A DNA stretch of 64,000 nt. It comes from Scatavimonas merdipullorum (GTDB taxonomy: Bacteria > Bacillota > Clostridia > Oscillospirales > Acutalibacteraceae). Position numbers and translations under genes: made by a program. Positions 1-7,386 of the stretch are shown piece by piece. Location of the stretch: positions 1 through 64,000 of the forward strand of contig DVGH01000050.1 of NCBI GenBank assembly GCA_018712865.1. Reading direction: 5' to 3'. The notes beneath the pieces were generated by a model that was not told where the DNA came from, did not search any database, and saw only the letters and a list, made by a program, of their open reading frames with translations. How positions within the stretch are numbered: position 1 is the stretch's first letter; every line of letters begins with the position of its first letter.

Positions 1-16
1 AAAGGAGGCTAACCCC

Positions 17-946
17 ATGAAAAAATATATGATATTAACGCTCTGCGCCGGAATGATATTCTCCGCAGCAAGCCTTACAGGCTGTAATGAAAGTGCGCAA
101 ACGGCCAAAACAACATCGCAATCATCTGCGGTATCGACGGTATCAACCGAAGAGGAAACAGAGGCAACGAAACCCACAGAAGCAGCCACAGCCGATGAAA
201 AAGCCGTGATCAAAGAAAAAGGTCTGAAGGTAGACGAAGACGGCAACGTGGTTGACAGCAACGGCAAGACACTGGAAACCACAAAAGACGGGACTGTGAA
301 GGTGCAGGCAGACGACGGCTCGGTCGTAGAAATTTCGACCGCCACGATAAAAAAAGAAACAAGCGCTGCATCCGGCAGCACCGGCAGTGCGGCAGACAAT
401 AAGACATCTTCTGCCCAGACAAAAACAGAGAACAAAAGCAACAGCACAACCTCCAAGCCGGCCGCATCCAACTCCGGCAGCTCAAAGGTAAACAATACAA
501 GTTCGTCCACAACCTCCAAGCCGGCGAATCAAAACAGCAGCACAAGCTCTAAGCCGGCAGCTGGCAGCGCATCTTCGGGTAATACGTCTTCTACCACTAC
601 AAAAAAGTGGCATGAAGCGCAGTATGAATATATTCAACACCCGGCTGAAACAAAACAGGTCTGGGTTGTAGACCAGGAAGCCTACACCTACGAAAAGCCG
701 GTTTATGAAGAGGTTGAACGGGCAATTTGTAATAATTGTGAAGCAGATATAACGGATTGCATAACCGCGCATATGAAAGAACATGCGTTGAATGGAACAG
801 GCAAGTATGGTTACCGTGGAGAATGGGTAGAAATGCAGGTTGGGACAGAGACCGTCACTGTGCCGGAAAAAGGGCACTGGGAAACCCAAGTGGTAAAAGA
901 GGCGTGGACAGAAAAGAAATTGATCCGCGAAGCCGGATACTATTAA
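17..946 (+). CDS. Surface lipoprotein with Ser/Thr-rich stalk and C-terminal C2H2-like domain
   Basis: The 309-residue product starts with a lipoprotein signal peptide (lipobox ending LTGC, Cys23), so it is probably anchored on the outer face of the membrane. Residues ~25-110 are acidic and Thr-rich. Residues ~110-200 are a Ser/Thr/Asn low-complexity stalk with repeated TSSKPA-like units. Residues ~200-309 form a compact domain with C-x2-C-x10-H-x3-H (CNNC...HMKEH) flanked by W/Y-V-rich strands such as KQVWVVDQEAY. I recall similar domains in many clostridial extracellular proteins, where the Cys/His pattern suggests metal binding. The start is set by AAAGGAGG at 1-8. The ligand and role are unknown. 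The gene stands alone and is followed by a terminator. Confidence 0.8.
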   Translation: MKKYMILTLCAGMIFSAASLTGCNESAQTAKTTSQSSAVSTVSTEEETEATKPTEAATADEKAVIKEKGLKVDEDGNVVDSNGKTLETTKDGTVKVQADDGSVVEISTATIKKETSAASGSTGSAADNKTSSAQTKTENKSNSTTSKPAASNSGSSKVNNTSSSTTSKPANQNSSTSSKPAAGSASSGNTSSTTTKKWHEAQYEYIQHPAETKQVWVVDQEAYTYEKPVYEEVERAICNNCEADITDCITAHMKEHALNGTGKYGYRGEWVEMQVGTETVTVPEKGHWETQVVKEAWTEKKLIREAGYY

Positions 947-990
947 TTTTTTCATTTTTTAGTTTATCTTTATGATTTTTTTGCAGAAAC

Positions 991-1017
991 AGCCGGAAAT
1001 TTTCCGGCTGTTTTTTA
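991..1017 (+). terminator. Rho-independent terminator of the lipoprotein gene
   Basis: A palindromic GC-rich stem, AGCCGG against CCGGCT around an AAATTT core, is followed by GTTTTTT. It lies 44 bases after the lipoprotein stop codon. Confidence 0.8.
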
Positions 1018-1124
1018 TATACCGCAGCGAAGGCCCGGCAGTTTTTGCCCGGCCTTTATGCTGCAAAAGAAAGGATACCATCATGTTCTTTTGTGAATGT
1101 GCGCACTGTTACAGGGCGCAGAAC

Positions 1125-1289
1125 GTCGCTCTCCATGCGGAGAGCGTGGATAGAAAGACCCAGTTCGGGATCGTTTGGCCGGTTGCGTACCGTCGCTCTC
1201 CATGCGGAGAGCGTGGATAGAAAGATAGGTGTTCAGCACCAGCTCTATGTCGATCTCTGCAGTCGCTCTCCATGCGGAGAGCGTGGATA
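1125..1289 (+). CRISPR. Three-repeat CRISPR remnant, type I-C-like repeats, no cas genes in the window
   Basis: Identical 33-base units lie at 1125-1157 and 1192-1224. A third copy starts at 1262 and matches for 28 bases before diverging, as expected for the leader-distal repeat. Spacers are 34 nt (1158-1191) and 37 nt (1225-1261). The repeat begins GTCGCTCTCC, has an internal CTCTCC/GGAGAG palindrome and ends GCGTGGATAGAAAG. This resembles the type I-C consensus (GTCGCTCC...GAGCGTGGATTGAAAT), so the array probably reads on the plus strand with the leader upstream. No cas gene is visible, so it is either a relic or served in trans. Confidence 0.85.
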
Positions 1290-1300
1290 AACTTTTACGA

Positions 1301-1331
1301 TAGAAAAAGCGTTGCCAATAATGGCAACGCT
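1301..1331 (-). terminator. Terminator for the minus-strand gene at 1418-1603
   Basis: A perfect 9-bp stem (AGCGTTGCC/GGCAACGCT, loop ATTATT) is followed on the minus strand by TTTTTCTA. It directly abuts the last CRISPR repeat. Confidence 0.75.
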
Positions 1332-1417
1332 CCCGACCCGTTTAGCACTGTTTTATTTTTGTTTGTACTTAACAGCGCAATGAAAATGTGTGACTCAAAA
1401 AGCCCCGGTTCGGCAAA

Positions 1418-1603
1418 CTACGGCCAAAACACCTCTTGGATATCGTTGGGACGTACTGTAATGAGCTCTGATGTAACATTAAGCTCGATTATATACGCAA
1501 CAGCATCACACTCGTCATCGGACGCATAATGCGTAAAAACAATTATGCCCTCCCGGCCATCCTCTAGGCGTACCACACTAAGGTCACTTATTGGCTTTGA
1601 CAT
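1418..1603 (-). CDS. Small conserved-looking protein of unknown function
   Basis: A 61-residue protein beginning MSKPISDLSVVRLEDGREG. The strand-rich pattern (DGREGIIV... at the start, DIQEVFWP at the end) resembles small SH3/KOW-like regulators such as DUF4926-type proteins, but I cannot assign a family. The upstream ATG at 1615 sits inside the ribosome site. AAGGA lies 11 bases before the ATG at 1603, so that start is preferred. It has its own terminator towards the CRISPR remnant. Function is unknown. Confidence 0.6.
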   Translation of the reverse strand: MSKPISDLSVVRLEDGREGIIVFTHYASDDECDAVAYIIELNVTSELITVRPNDIQEVFWP

Positions 1604-1640
1604 ATGGTACCCCATCCTTCATTTTTTATTGACTAATCCT

Positions 1641-1666
1641 ATCCAGCCGGTTCACACAGGCTGGAT
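1641..1666. other. Hairpin between two small minus-strand genes
   Basis: A perfect 8-bp inverted repeat (ATCCAGCC/GGCTGGAT) with a 10-base loop lies between the small gene at 1418-1603 and the hydrophobic peptide at 1718-1807. No T-run follows on either strand, so it may be a structured RNA element or 3' end rather than a classical terminator. Confidence 0.4.
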
Positions 1667-1717
1667 GCCGGCTATCCGTTTGGGCCATTTTTTGTGGGCA
1701 TGGGTTTGCGTCTTCGT

Positions 1718-1807
1718 TCAATGTCTCCATTTTTTTAAAATTACTGCAATCAACACAATATCTACAATAATTGTAATGATATTAACAATAATATTAAATA
1801 TCTGCAT
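1718..1807 (-). CDS. 29-residue hydrophobic single-helix peptide (type I toxin-like)
   Basis: The ORF encodes a 29-residue peptide starting MQIFNIIVNIITIIVDIV. It is almost entirely Ile/Val/Leu and ends in a basic KKWRH tail, the general shape of membrane-acting type I toxins and other small membrane peptides. AGGAGG at 1815-1820 sits 7 bases before the ATG, an optimal ribosome site, which argues that it is translated. It lies about 430 bases from the CRISPR remnant. In Clostridioides difficile type I toxin-antitoxin pairs are known beside CRISPR arrays. No antisense RNA could be confirmed by eye, so the toxin role is inference. Confidence 0.5.
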   Translation of the reverse strand: MQIFNIIVNIITIIVDIVLIAVILKKWRH

Positions 1808-1861
1808 TTGTATACCTCCTAATTTATATCTTGACAATGCGCAGGTAATACTATATCCTTA

Positions 1862-1890
1862 AGGAGCAAGGGACTTGCGCCCCTGCTCCT
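1862..1890. terminator. Hairpin downstream of the feo operon
   Basis: Arms AGGAGCA and TGCTCCT with a GGG/CCC extension form a strong stem between the feo genes and the small peptide at 1718-1807. A T-run is missing, so it may be a weak terminator or processing site. Confidence 0.35.
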
Positions 1891-2017
1891 ACTCAAGCAA
1901 CTTGTCAAGCAGATTCATGATTGCGCTGATGAGTTGGAGGATAACCGTGATTAGCAATATGACTTTGTTGGGGTCGTGCTGGTCGCGGTTTTTGTTTTTC
2001 CTGCGTATAGTAAGTAC
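1889..2017 (-). other. Open hydrophobic frame without a standard start, after the FeoB-associated gene
   Basis: Directly after the TAA of the FeoB-associated gene, and in the same frame, 42 codons stay open. They encode a basic stretch (RRKNKNRD) followed by an amphipathic hydrophobic segment (KVILLITVILQLISAIM) ending at TAG. There is no ATG, GTG or TTG before the basic stretch. It could be a decayed small-protein gene, a rare-start gene, or a C-terminal extension reached only by readthrough. Confidence 0.25.
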
Positions 2018-2188
2018 TTACCCCTTTTTTTCGCGCGTCTGCTGCGGGCAGGCACCTTTTGCACTACAACCCAAGCCGCCTTTACAGCAGGCGCATGTAC
2101 CTTTGTTTTTCCCCTTTTTGCAGACTTTAAAAAAGAAAAGGCCGACAAAGAACACCGCAAAAGCACTTATAAGAAGATCGGCAAGCAT
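2018..2188 (-). CDS. FeoB-associated Cys-rich membrane protein
   Basis: A 56-residue protein with one N-terminal transmembrane helix (MLADLLISAFAVFFVGLFFF) followed by a lysine/cysteine-rich tail (KKGKNKGTCACCKGGLGC). This is the arrangement of the small FeoB-associated Cys-rich family (FeoC/p12-like) found after feoB in Firmicutes. It probably sits at the cytoplasmic mouth of FeoB, though its exact role is not established. The start is chosen for an AGGGGAG ribosome site just upstream. The longer frame from 2254 has no good site and would overlap the end of feoB. The gene follows feoB by about 50 bases and is likely co-transcribed with it. Confidence 0.8.
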   Translation of the reverse strand: MLADLLISAFAVFFVGLFFFKVCKKGKNKGTCACCKGGLGCSAKGACPQQTREKKG

Positions 2189-2237
2189 ACAGCAACTCCC
2201 CTTTTTGAAAACATGTCCAGGCAATGAATGAAACAGA

Positions 2238-4289
2238 TTAAAAAAGATTTCCAATCAGCGTGCCCATTTGAAATACAAACGCAGAAACAAACCACGCCGC
2301 TGCAAGCTGGTATACCACCGCCAATGCCGTCCATTTGGCGCTTGCCATTTCTTTTCTAATGGCGGACAGCGCCGCGACACAGGGCGTATACAACAACACA
2401 AAAACCATAAACGAAAAGGCAGAAAGCGGCGTAAAATCCGCGGCCGCAGCCAGGGCTGACCCGCCGTACAGCACCGCCATGGTGCTTACCACCGATTCTT
2501 TTGCCACAAGCCCTGTCACCAGCGATACGGAGGCCTGCCAGTGGCCAAAGCCGCACAGGGTAAAAATTGGCGCTATGGCAATACCTGCGGCCGCAAGCAT
2601 GCTTTGCGAGCTGTCCGTTACCATGTGCATGGAAAAATCAAACGACTGCAAAAACCATATAAGAATACTTGCACCCATAATCACAGTGCCCGCGCGGATT
2701 AAAAAATCCTTTAAACGTTCCCACACATGCAGCCACAGGCTTTTGGGCGCGGGCATACGGTATGGGGGCAGCTCCATAACAAACGGCGCGCTTTTCCCTT
2801 TGAGCAGCGTATTTTTAAACAGCAATGCGGTCAGCACCGCTATGAGCATCCCTAAAAGATAGATGGCAAAAATCACAAGGAAGCTTGTATTTGGAAAAAA
2901 GGCCGATATAAAAAGCAGATAAACCGGCATCTTTGCACTGCAGGACATAAACGGCGTGATCAGTATGGTCAGCCGCTTATCTTTTTCATTTTCAAGCGTC
3001 CTGGTTCCAAGTACCGCCGGCACCGTACAGCCAAAACCCATCAGCATGGGTACAAACGCTTTTCCTGAAAGGCCGATCCCACGCAGAAGCTTATCCATAA
3101 TAAAAGCGGCCCGCGCCATATAGCCGCTGTCTTCCAATACGGACAGCAGCGTAAATAAAAGCATAATCTGCGGTAAAAACGAAATAACCGAGCCCACGCC
3201 CGCGATAACCCCATCCAAAAGCAGGCTTTGCGCCCAAGCGGAGGCGCCCCATGCAGTCAGAAGGTTGCCGACAAAGCCGGAAAACACATCTGCAATCAGC
3301 CATTGCGCGCCGTCCTTTAAACAGGTTCCCAGCGGCCCAAAGGTAATAAAAAATACCGCCAGCATCAAAAGAAGGAACAGCGGAAGCGCAAGGTAGCGGT
3401 TGGTAACGACCTGGTCTATTTTATCGGAAAACGTTACATATCCCTGTGGATGCTTTTTATGTACCGCTCTTTTACAGACTGCACATATATATTTATACCG
3501 TTCGTCTGCAATGATCATTTCACGGTCAATATATTGCGTGGTTTCTATTTCGTTAATATGGAATTCTATATGGTCGCGCTGCTGCTTTGTAAAGTGATAG
3601 CGCGACCAGGTTACACTGTCGCCCTCAAACAGCTTGACCGCAATAAAGCGCCGGTGGCGCGGATCGGTTTGTTGTACTTCTTTGAGCGCATCCTCAATAT
3701 CTGTAAGCACGCTGTCCACACGTTTGGAATAAATATTTTTTACAGGCATAAAATCGCAGTGGTCCGCTACCTCCAGTGCGCGGGCAATCAGCTCCTCCAT
3801 ACCCTTTCCCCTGCTGGCCGATATGGGAACAACCGGAATAGAAAGCTCCTTTTCCAAAAGGGTATAGTCAATCTGGTCCCCCTCTTTTTCAAGAAGGTCT
3901 ACCATATTAAGGGCAAGGAGCATAGGCCTTCCAAGCTCTGCAATCTGCGTAGTAAGGTAGAGGTTGCGCTCCATATTGGTTGCGTCTATTATATTAATAA
4001 TTACATCCGGTTTATCGTGCAGTAAACAATTTCTGGTGACAATTTCCTCCGGCGTATAGGGTGAAAGCGAGTAGATTCCGGGTAAATCAATGATACTGAT
4101 ATCCCTGTTTTTGTACTTAACCCTACCTTCCTTTTTTTCCACTGTAACGCCCGGCCAGTTCCCTACATACTGGTTGGCACCTGTAAGCTTGTTAAAAAGC
4201 GTTGTTTTTCCACAGTTTGGGTTCCCTGCAAGCGCAATTTTAACAGTTTTCTTTGCCGCTTTTGCCGGGGATGGCAGCGTCTGTTCCAC
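2238..4289 (-). CDS. feoB: Ferrous iron transport protein B (GTP-dependent Fe2+ permease)
   Basis: The 683-residue product has an N-terminal GTPase domain: G1 GNPNCGKT at residues 22-29, G3 DLPG in IIDLPGIYSLSPY, G4 NMVD. A helical spacer follows, then a polytopic membrane domain with the two gate segments typical of FeoB (GFGCTVPAVLGTRT and TPFMSCSAKMPVY), whose cysteines are thought to handle Fe2+. The length fits Firmicutes FeoB. The start is GTG at 4287-4289 with AAGGAGG upstream. The gene overlaps the end of feoA by 50 bases, which implies translational coupling. It imports ferrous iron, probably feeding the FeS-rich hydrogenases encoded nearby. Confidence 0.97.
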   Translation of the reverse strand: MEQTLPSPAKAAKKTVKIALAGNPNCGKTTLFNKLTGANQYVGNWPGVTVEKKEGRVKYKNRDISIIDLPGIYSLSPYTPEEIVTRNCLLHDKPDVIINIIDATNMERNLYLTTQIAELGRPMLLALNMVDLLEKEGDQIDYTLLEKELSIPVVPISASRGKGMEELIARALEVADHCDFMPVKNIYSKRVDSVLTDIEDALKEVQQTDPRHRRFIAVKLFEGDSVTWSRYHFTKQQRDHIEFHINEIETTQYIDREMIIADERYKYICAVCKRAVHKKHPQGYVTFSDKIDQVVTNRYLALPLFLLLMLAVFFITFGPLGTCLKDGAQWLIADVFSGFVGNLLTAWGASAWAQSLLLDGVIAGVGSVISFLPQIMLLFTLLSVLEDSGYMARAAFIMDKLLRGIGLSGKAFVPMLMGFGCTVPAVLGTRTLENEKDKRLTILITPFMSCSAKMPVYLLFISAFFPNTSFLVIFAIYLLGMLIAVLTALLFKNTLLKGKSAPFVMELPPYRMPAPKSLWLHVWERLKDFLIRAGTVIMGASILIWFLQSFDFSMHMVTDSSQSMLAAAGIAIAPIFTLCGFGHWQASVSLVTGLVAKESVVSTMAVLYGGSALAAAADFTPLSAFSFMVFVLLYTPCVAALSAIRKEMASAKWTALAVVYQLAAAWFVSAFVFQMGTLIGNLF

Positions 4290-4536
4290 CAGCGTCCCTC
4301 CTTTTTGCAGATTCCACCTGTACCGTAATCTCTTTTGCTTCGGAACGCCGGATGCTCAGCTCATATCCTCTTACATTGATCTCAATGGGGTCGCCGAAGG
4401 GCGCCGCCTTGCGCATAATAATCACTGCGCCGGGCGTAATGCCCATATCAATGATCCTCCTGCGCAGCGCGCCTTTTCCGCCAATGCTTACAACGGTCGC
4501 CTTTTGGCCTATTTTTAGCTCGTTTACGGTTTTCAT
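4240..4536 (-). CDS. feoA: FeoA, small SH3-like partner of FeoB
   Basis: A 98-residue protein with the FeoA core (IGQKATVVSIGGKG, RRRIIDMGITPGA, GDPIEINVRGYELSIR) covering residues ~8-75, then a charged tail of ~22 residues that overlaps the feoB start. FeoA is a cytoplasmic partner needed for FeoB activity. The start at 4536 is chosen because the FeoA fold begins at once. The longer open frame upstream adds an unrelated Cys-rich leader, although no strong ribosome site is seen at either start. No clear Fur or DtxR operator was recognised in the 367-base gap before the divergent operon at 4904. Confidence 0.9.
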   Translation of the reverse strand: MKTVNELKIGQKATVVSIGGKGALRRRIIDMGITPGAVIIMRKAAPFGDPIEINVRGYELSIRRSEAKEITVQVESAKRRDAGGTDAAIPGKSGKENC

Positions 4537-4821
4537 GAAATTTTCGCACTCTTTTCTATAACCTGAGCAACGCATAAAACAGCAGAATGTAAATTCTTCC
4601 ATATAAGCTTGCTCTACAACAATTTTTTCTGCATCAAGCATAGCACACGCCGTTGCCTGTGTCAATAAAACAGCTATGCGCAGTCCCCCCTGCAAAAGCG
4701 CATAAAAGCTGGACAACAGTACATTGTATGCCTGTTCCTGCCGGAATTATACCCGCTTGCCCTTTTTGCCTGTCCCATATGTGCCTCTGTGCAAATGTAC
4801 ACAAAATTCTTTTTGGAATGG

Positions 4822-4851
4822 TTGCAATATTCTGTTATTTTATGCTATGAT
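4822..4851 (+). promoter_or_regulatory. Sigma-A-type promoter of the sensory hydrogenase operon
   Basis: TTGCAA and TATGAT are separated by 18 bases, about 50 bases before the DRTGG gene at 4904. The rest of the 4537-4903 intergenic region shows no other gene or obvious element. Confidence 0.6.
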
Positions 4852-4903
4852 AAAGATGCTTATAGCAATATGCAAGCGAATTTTTAGTCGGGAGGCTTAG
4901 AAT

Positions 4904-5254
4904 ATGGTAGTAAACGATATTATTAAAATTCTGGACGCAAAGGTCATCATTGAAGGCGATCTGCAGGCAGAGGTAAAAACTGCCTGCGGAAGCGATATGA
5001 TGAGCGACGTGCTGGCATTTGTCAAGGATCAGTCCGTCCTTTTGACCGGGCTTGTCAATCCACAGGTTGTACGCACCGCCGAAATGATGGATATGGTTTG
5101 TATTATATTTGTCCGCGGAAAGATGCCGGATGAAACGATTATTGACCTTGCAAAGCGCAGGGGCATTACTTTGATCAATACACGCTACCGGATGTTTACC
5201 GCGTGCGGTATGCTGTATGCAAACGGCCTGCGGGGAGGTTGTGAAAACGAATGA
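4904..5254 (+). CDS. DRTGG-domain protein of the hydrogenase operon
   Basis: A 116-residue single-domain protein. It resembles the DRTGG domain (also found in HPr kinase relatives and CBS-linked proteins), beginning with KILDAKVIIEGD and containing the conserved hydrophobic strand LLTGLVNPQVVRTAEM. Single-domain DRTGG proteins recur next to [FeFe]-hydrogenase genes in Clostridia together with HATPase and PHP genes. They are presumed regulatory or assembly-related, and no enzymatic function is known. It overlaps the next gene by 4 bases (ATGA), so they are translationally coupled. It is the first gene of an operon running to 8114. Confidence 0.75.
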   Translation: MVVNDIIKILDAKVIIEGDLQAEVKTACGSDMMSDVLAFVKDQSVLLTGLVNPQVVRTAEMMDMVCIIFVRGKMPDETIIDLAKRRGITLINTRYRMFTACGMLYANGLRGGCENE

Positions 5255-5676
5255 GCGTAATCAACCTTACATATGACGTGCCGGGCGACGACTTTACAAG
5301 GGCCGGCGAAGCCTCCGGCGCCGTAAAACGAAGCCTTAAGCGTCTTGGTTATAATCAGGACGCAATCCGCCGTGTTGCCATTGCCATGTATGAAGCGGAA
5401 ATCAATATGGTCATCCATGCAGGCGGCGGAAAGATCGACGTGGAAATCTATCCCGACAAGGTCAACGTAAAGCTGACCGATCACGGGCCTGGGATTCCGG
5501 ATGTAGAAAAAGCCATGCAGGAAGGGTATTCTACTGCGCCCGACAATGTGCGAAACCTTGGGTTTGGTGCCGGCATGGGCCTGCCAAATATAAAGAAATA
5601 TACCGATGAAATGCAGATTGACACTCAAATAGGGGAAGGCACGACCATGTACCTTTCCGTGCATGTGAACCAGTAA
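5251..5676 (+). CDS. RsbW-like ATP-binding protein (anti-sigma type HATPase)
   Basis: A 141-residue GHKL-fold protein. The N-box is seen as AIAMYEAEINMVIHAGGG, the G1 box as LTDHGPGIPDVEKAM and the G2 region as GFGAGMGLPNIKKY, which is the single-domain architecture of RsbW/SpoIIAB anti-sigma kinases. No STAS partner or sigma factor is encoded beside it. Small HATPases like this commonly accompany DRTGG and hydrogenase genes in clostridial genomes, so a role in redox-linked control is likely but unproven. It starts inside the stop of the preceding gene (ATGA overlap). Confidence 0.85.
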   Translation: MSVINLTYDVPGDDFTRAGEASGAVKRSLKRLGYNQDAIRRVAIAMYEAEINMVIHAGGGKIDVEIYPDKVNVKLTDHGPGIPDVEKAMQEGYSTAPDNVRNLGFGAGMGLPNIKKYTDEMQIDTQIGEGTTMYLSVHVNQ

Positions 5677-5713
5677 AGAGTACTGACAGAAATTTTATTG
5701 GAGGGGGACAGTT

Positions 5714-7045
5714 ATGCCCGCATATTTTCATTCCGTTACACTTGATAAAGACAAATGCTGCGGCTGCACAAACTGTATTAAACGCTGCCCCACAGAAGCA
5801 ATCCGCGTGCGCGGCGGCAAGGCGCAGATTATATCGGAGCGGTGCATAGACTGCGGCGAATGTATACGCGTATGCCCGCACCATGCCAAGCGCGCGCAGT
5901 CGGCAGATTTGTCGGAGCTTTCTAACTGGGCGTATACCATTGCCATACCGGCGCCCGCCCTCTTTGGCCAATTTAAAAACCTGGATGATATCGACATTGT
6001 TTTAAACGGCCTGAAAAAGATCGGCTTTGACAGCGTATACGAGGTTGCACGCGGGGCGGAGCTGGTGTCTGAGGCAACAAGACAGCTAATGCACGACGGC
6101 AAGCTAAAGATGCCGGTAATCAGTTCGGCATGTCCGGCCGTTGTTCGCCTGATCCGGCTGCGTTTTCCCGATCTGATCGACAACGTACTGCCGTTAAACG
6201 CACCCATGGAGGTTGCAGCCAGGCTTGCCAAGGAGCGGGCAAAAAAAGAAACCGGCCTTCCGTTTGACCAGATTGGCGCGTTTTTTCTTACACCGTGCCC
6301 CGCCAAGGTTACAGACGTAAAGAACCCAACTGGGCAGGAAATATCCTGGGTAGACGGCGCCATTGCCATCAGCCGCATATACCCAATGCTGACCGAGGCA
6401 ATGGATAAGCTGACACCGGAAGAAATGACTGCCAGCGCCTGTTTTGGCATTATCGGGGTCAGTTGGGCTTCCTCAGGCGGTGAAGCCGTGGCAACGCTAA
6501 ATGAAAAATATCTTGCAGCCGATGGAATAGAAAACGTCATCCGCGTGCTTGAGGAGCTTGAAGACGAGCGCATCAACGATGTGGATTTTCTGGAGCTCAA
6601 CGCCTGCTCGGGCGGCTGTGTCGGCGGCGTGCTGAACGTAGAAAACGCATATGTGGCCCAGGCGCGTATTCAGCATTTGCGCAAATATCTGCCTGTTTCA
6701 CAAAACCATCTGGAAGGCGGTGTTCCGGATACCATGCGCTGGAAAAAGGCGCTGGAGTATTCTAACGTTTTAAATTTGAGCAATGATTTGGAGCAGGCCA
6801 TGCAGATGATGACCCGCATGGATGAAATTCTTTCGCGGCTGCCGGGTTTGGACTGCGGAAGCTGCGGCGCCCCCTCCTGCCGTGCGATGGCGGAGGACGT
6901 TGTAAAAGGGCTTGCTAAGGAAACAGATTGTATTTTTATTCTGCGCGAACAGGTACGCAACGTAGCCGACACGCTTTCACTGATGGGCGGCGGTTTTATT
7001 GCAGACAGAAAAAACAAGAAACATAAAGGAGATGACCAGGTTTGA
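5714..7045 (+). CDS. Sensory-type [FeFe]-hydrogenase-like iron-sulfur protein
   Basis: A 443-residue protein with an N-terminal 2x[4Fe-4S] ferredoxin domain (CCGCTNCIKRCP and CIDCGECIRVCP, residues ~14-55), a hydrogenase large-subunit domain (~75-365) and a C-terminal Fe-S domain with CGSCGAPSC (~385-395). The H-cluster loops are present in divergent form: SSACPAVVR, FLTPCPAK and NACSGGCVGG, keeping the four expected cysteines. This matches the HydS-like putative sensory class rather than the H2-producing class. No PAS domain is fused. It follows a good ribosome site (GGAGGGGGACAGTT before the ATG) and overlaps the next gene by 4 bases. It is a likely H2 or redox sensor for the neighbouring regulatory proteins (inference). 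Confidence 0.85.
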   Translation: MPAYFHSVTLDKDKCCGCTNCIKRCPTEAIRVRGGKAQIISERCIDCGECIRVCPHHAKRAQSADLSELSNWAYTIAIPAPALFGQFKNLDDIDIVLNGLKKIGFDSVYEVARGAELVSEATRQLMHDGKLKMPVISSACPAVVRLIRLRFPDLIDNVLPLNAPMEVAARLAKERAKKETGLPFDQIGAFFLTPCPAKVTDVKNPTGQEISWVDGAIAISRIYPMLTEAMDKLTPEEMTASACFGIIGVSWASSGGEAVATLNEKYLAADGIENVIRVLEELEDERINDVDFLELNACSGGCVGGVLNVENAYVAQARIQHLRKYLPVSQNHLEGGVPDTMRWKKALEYSNVLNLSNDLEQAMQMMTRMDEILSRLPGLDCGSCGAPSCRAMAEDVVKGLAKETDCIFILREQVRNVADTLSLMGGGFIADRKNKKHKGDDQV

Positions 7046-7386
7046 CCGTGCGGGATCTTGCAGAAAGGCTGCAGCTAAAAATACTGGCAGGGGAAGATGC
7101 CACTGACAGGGATGTCCAAGGCTGCTATACCGGCGATTTGTTAAGCTGGGTAATGGGGCGCGCGCAGGAGGGCGACGCATGGCTGACCGTGATGGGAAAC
7201 ATCAATGCAATTGCCGTTGCTACCCTTGCCGATACAGCCTGCATTATTTTAACGGAAAACGCGCCTTTGGACGAGGCTGCAAGGCAAAAGGCACAACAGC
7301 AGCAGGTGGCCGTTTTACAGACAGAAGAAAACAGCTACCATACCGCCATACATATTCATCAGCTGCTTGGGGATGGCAGCGAATGA
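7042..7386 (+). CDS. Second DRTGG-like protein
   Basis: A 114-residue protein with the start VRDLAERLQLKILAGED and a central YTGDLLSWVMGRAQEGDAW, typical of DRTGG-like proteins paired with hydrogenase genes. The start is TTG at 7042-7044, overlapping the TGA of the preceding gene (TTGA) and preceded by AAAGGAG. It in turn overlaps the PHP gene (ATGA). The two DRTGG proteins of this operon are clearly divergent from each other. Molecular function is unknown, and a ligand-binding regulatory role is plausible. Confidence 0.7.
   Translation: MTVRDLAERLQLKILAGEDATDRDVQGCYTGDLLSWVMGRAQEGDAWLTVMGNINAIAVATLADTACIILTENAPLDEAARQKAQQQQVAVLQTEENSYHTAIHIHQLLGDGSE

Noticed and set aside
1875..2231. Plus-strand frame opposite the FeoB-associated gene
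   Set aside because: Antisense to a recognised small membrane protein and overlapping hairpins. No ribosome site.
5728..6600. Long open frame opposite the sensory hydrogenase gene
   Set aside because: Ser/Arg-rich translation without recognisable domains, entirely antisense to a clear FeS protein. It is a codon-bias shadow.
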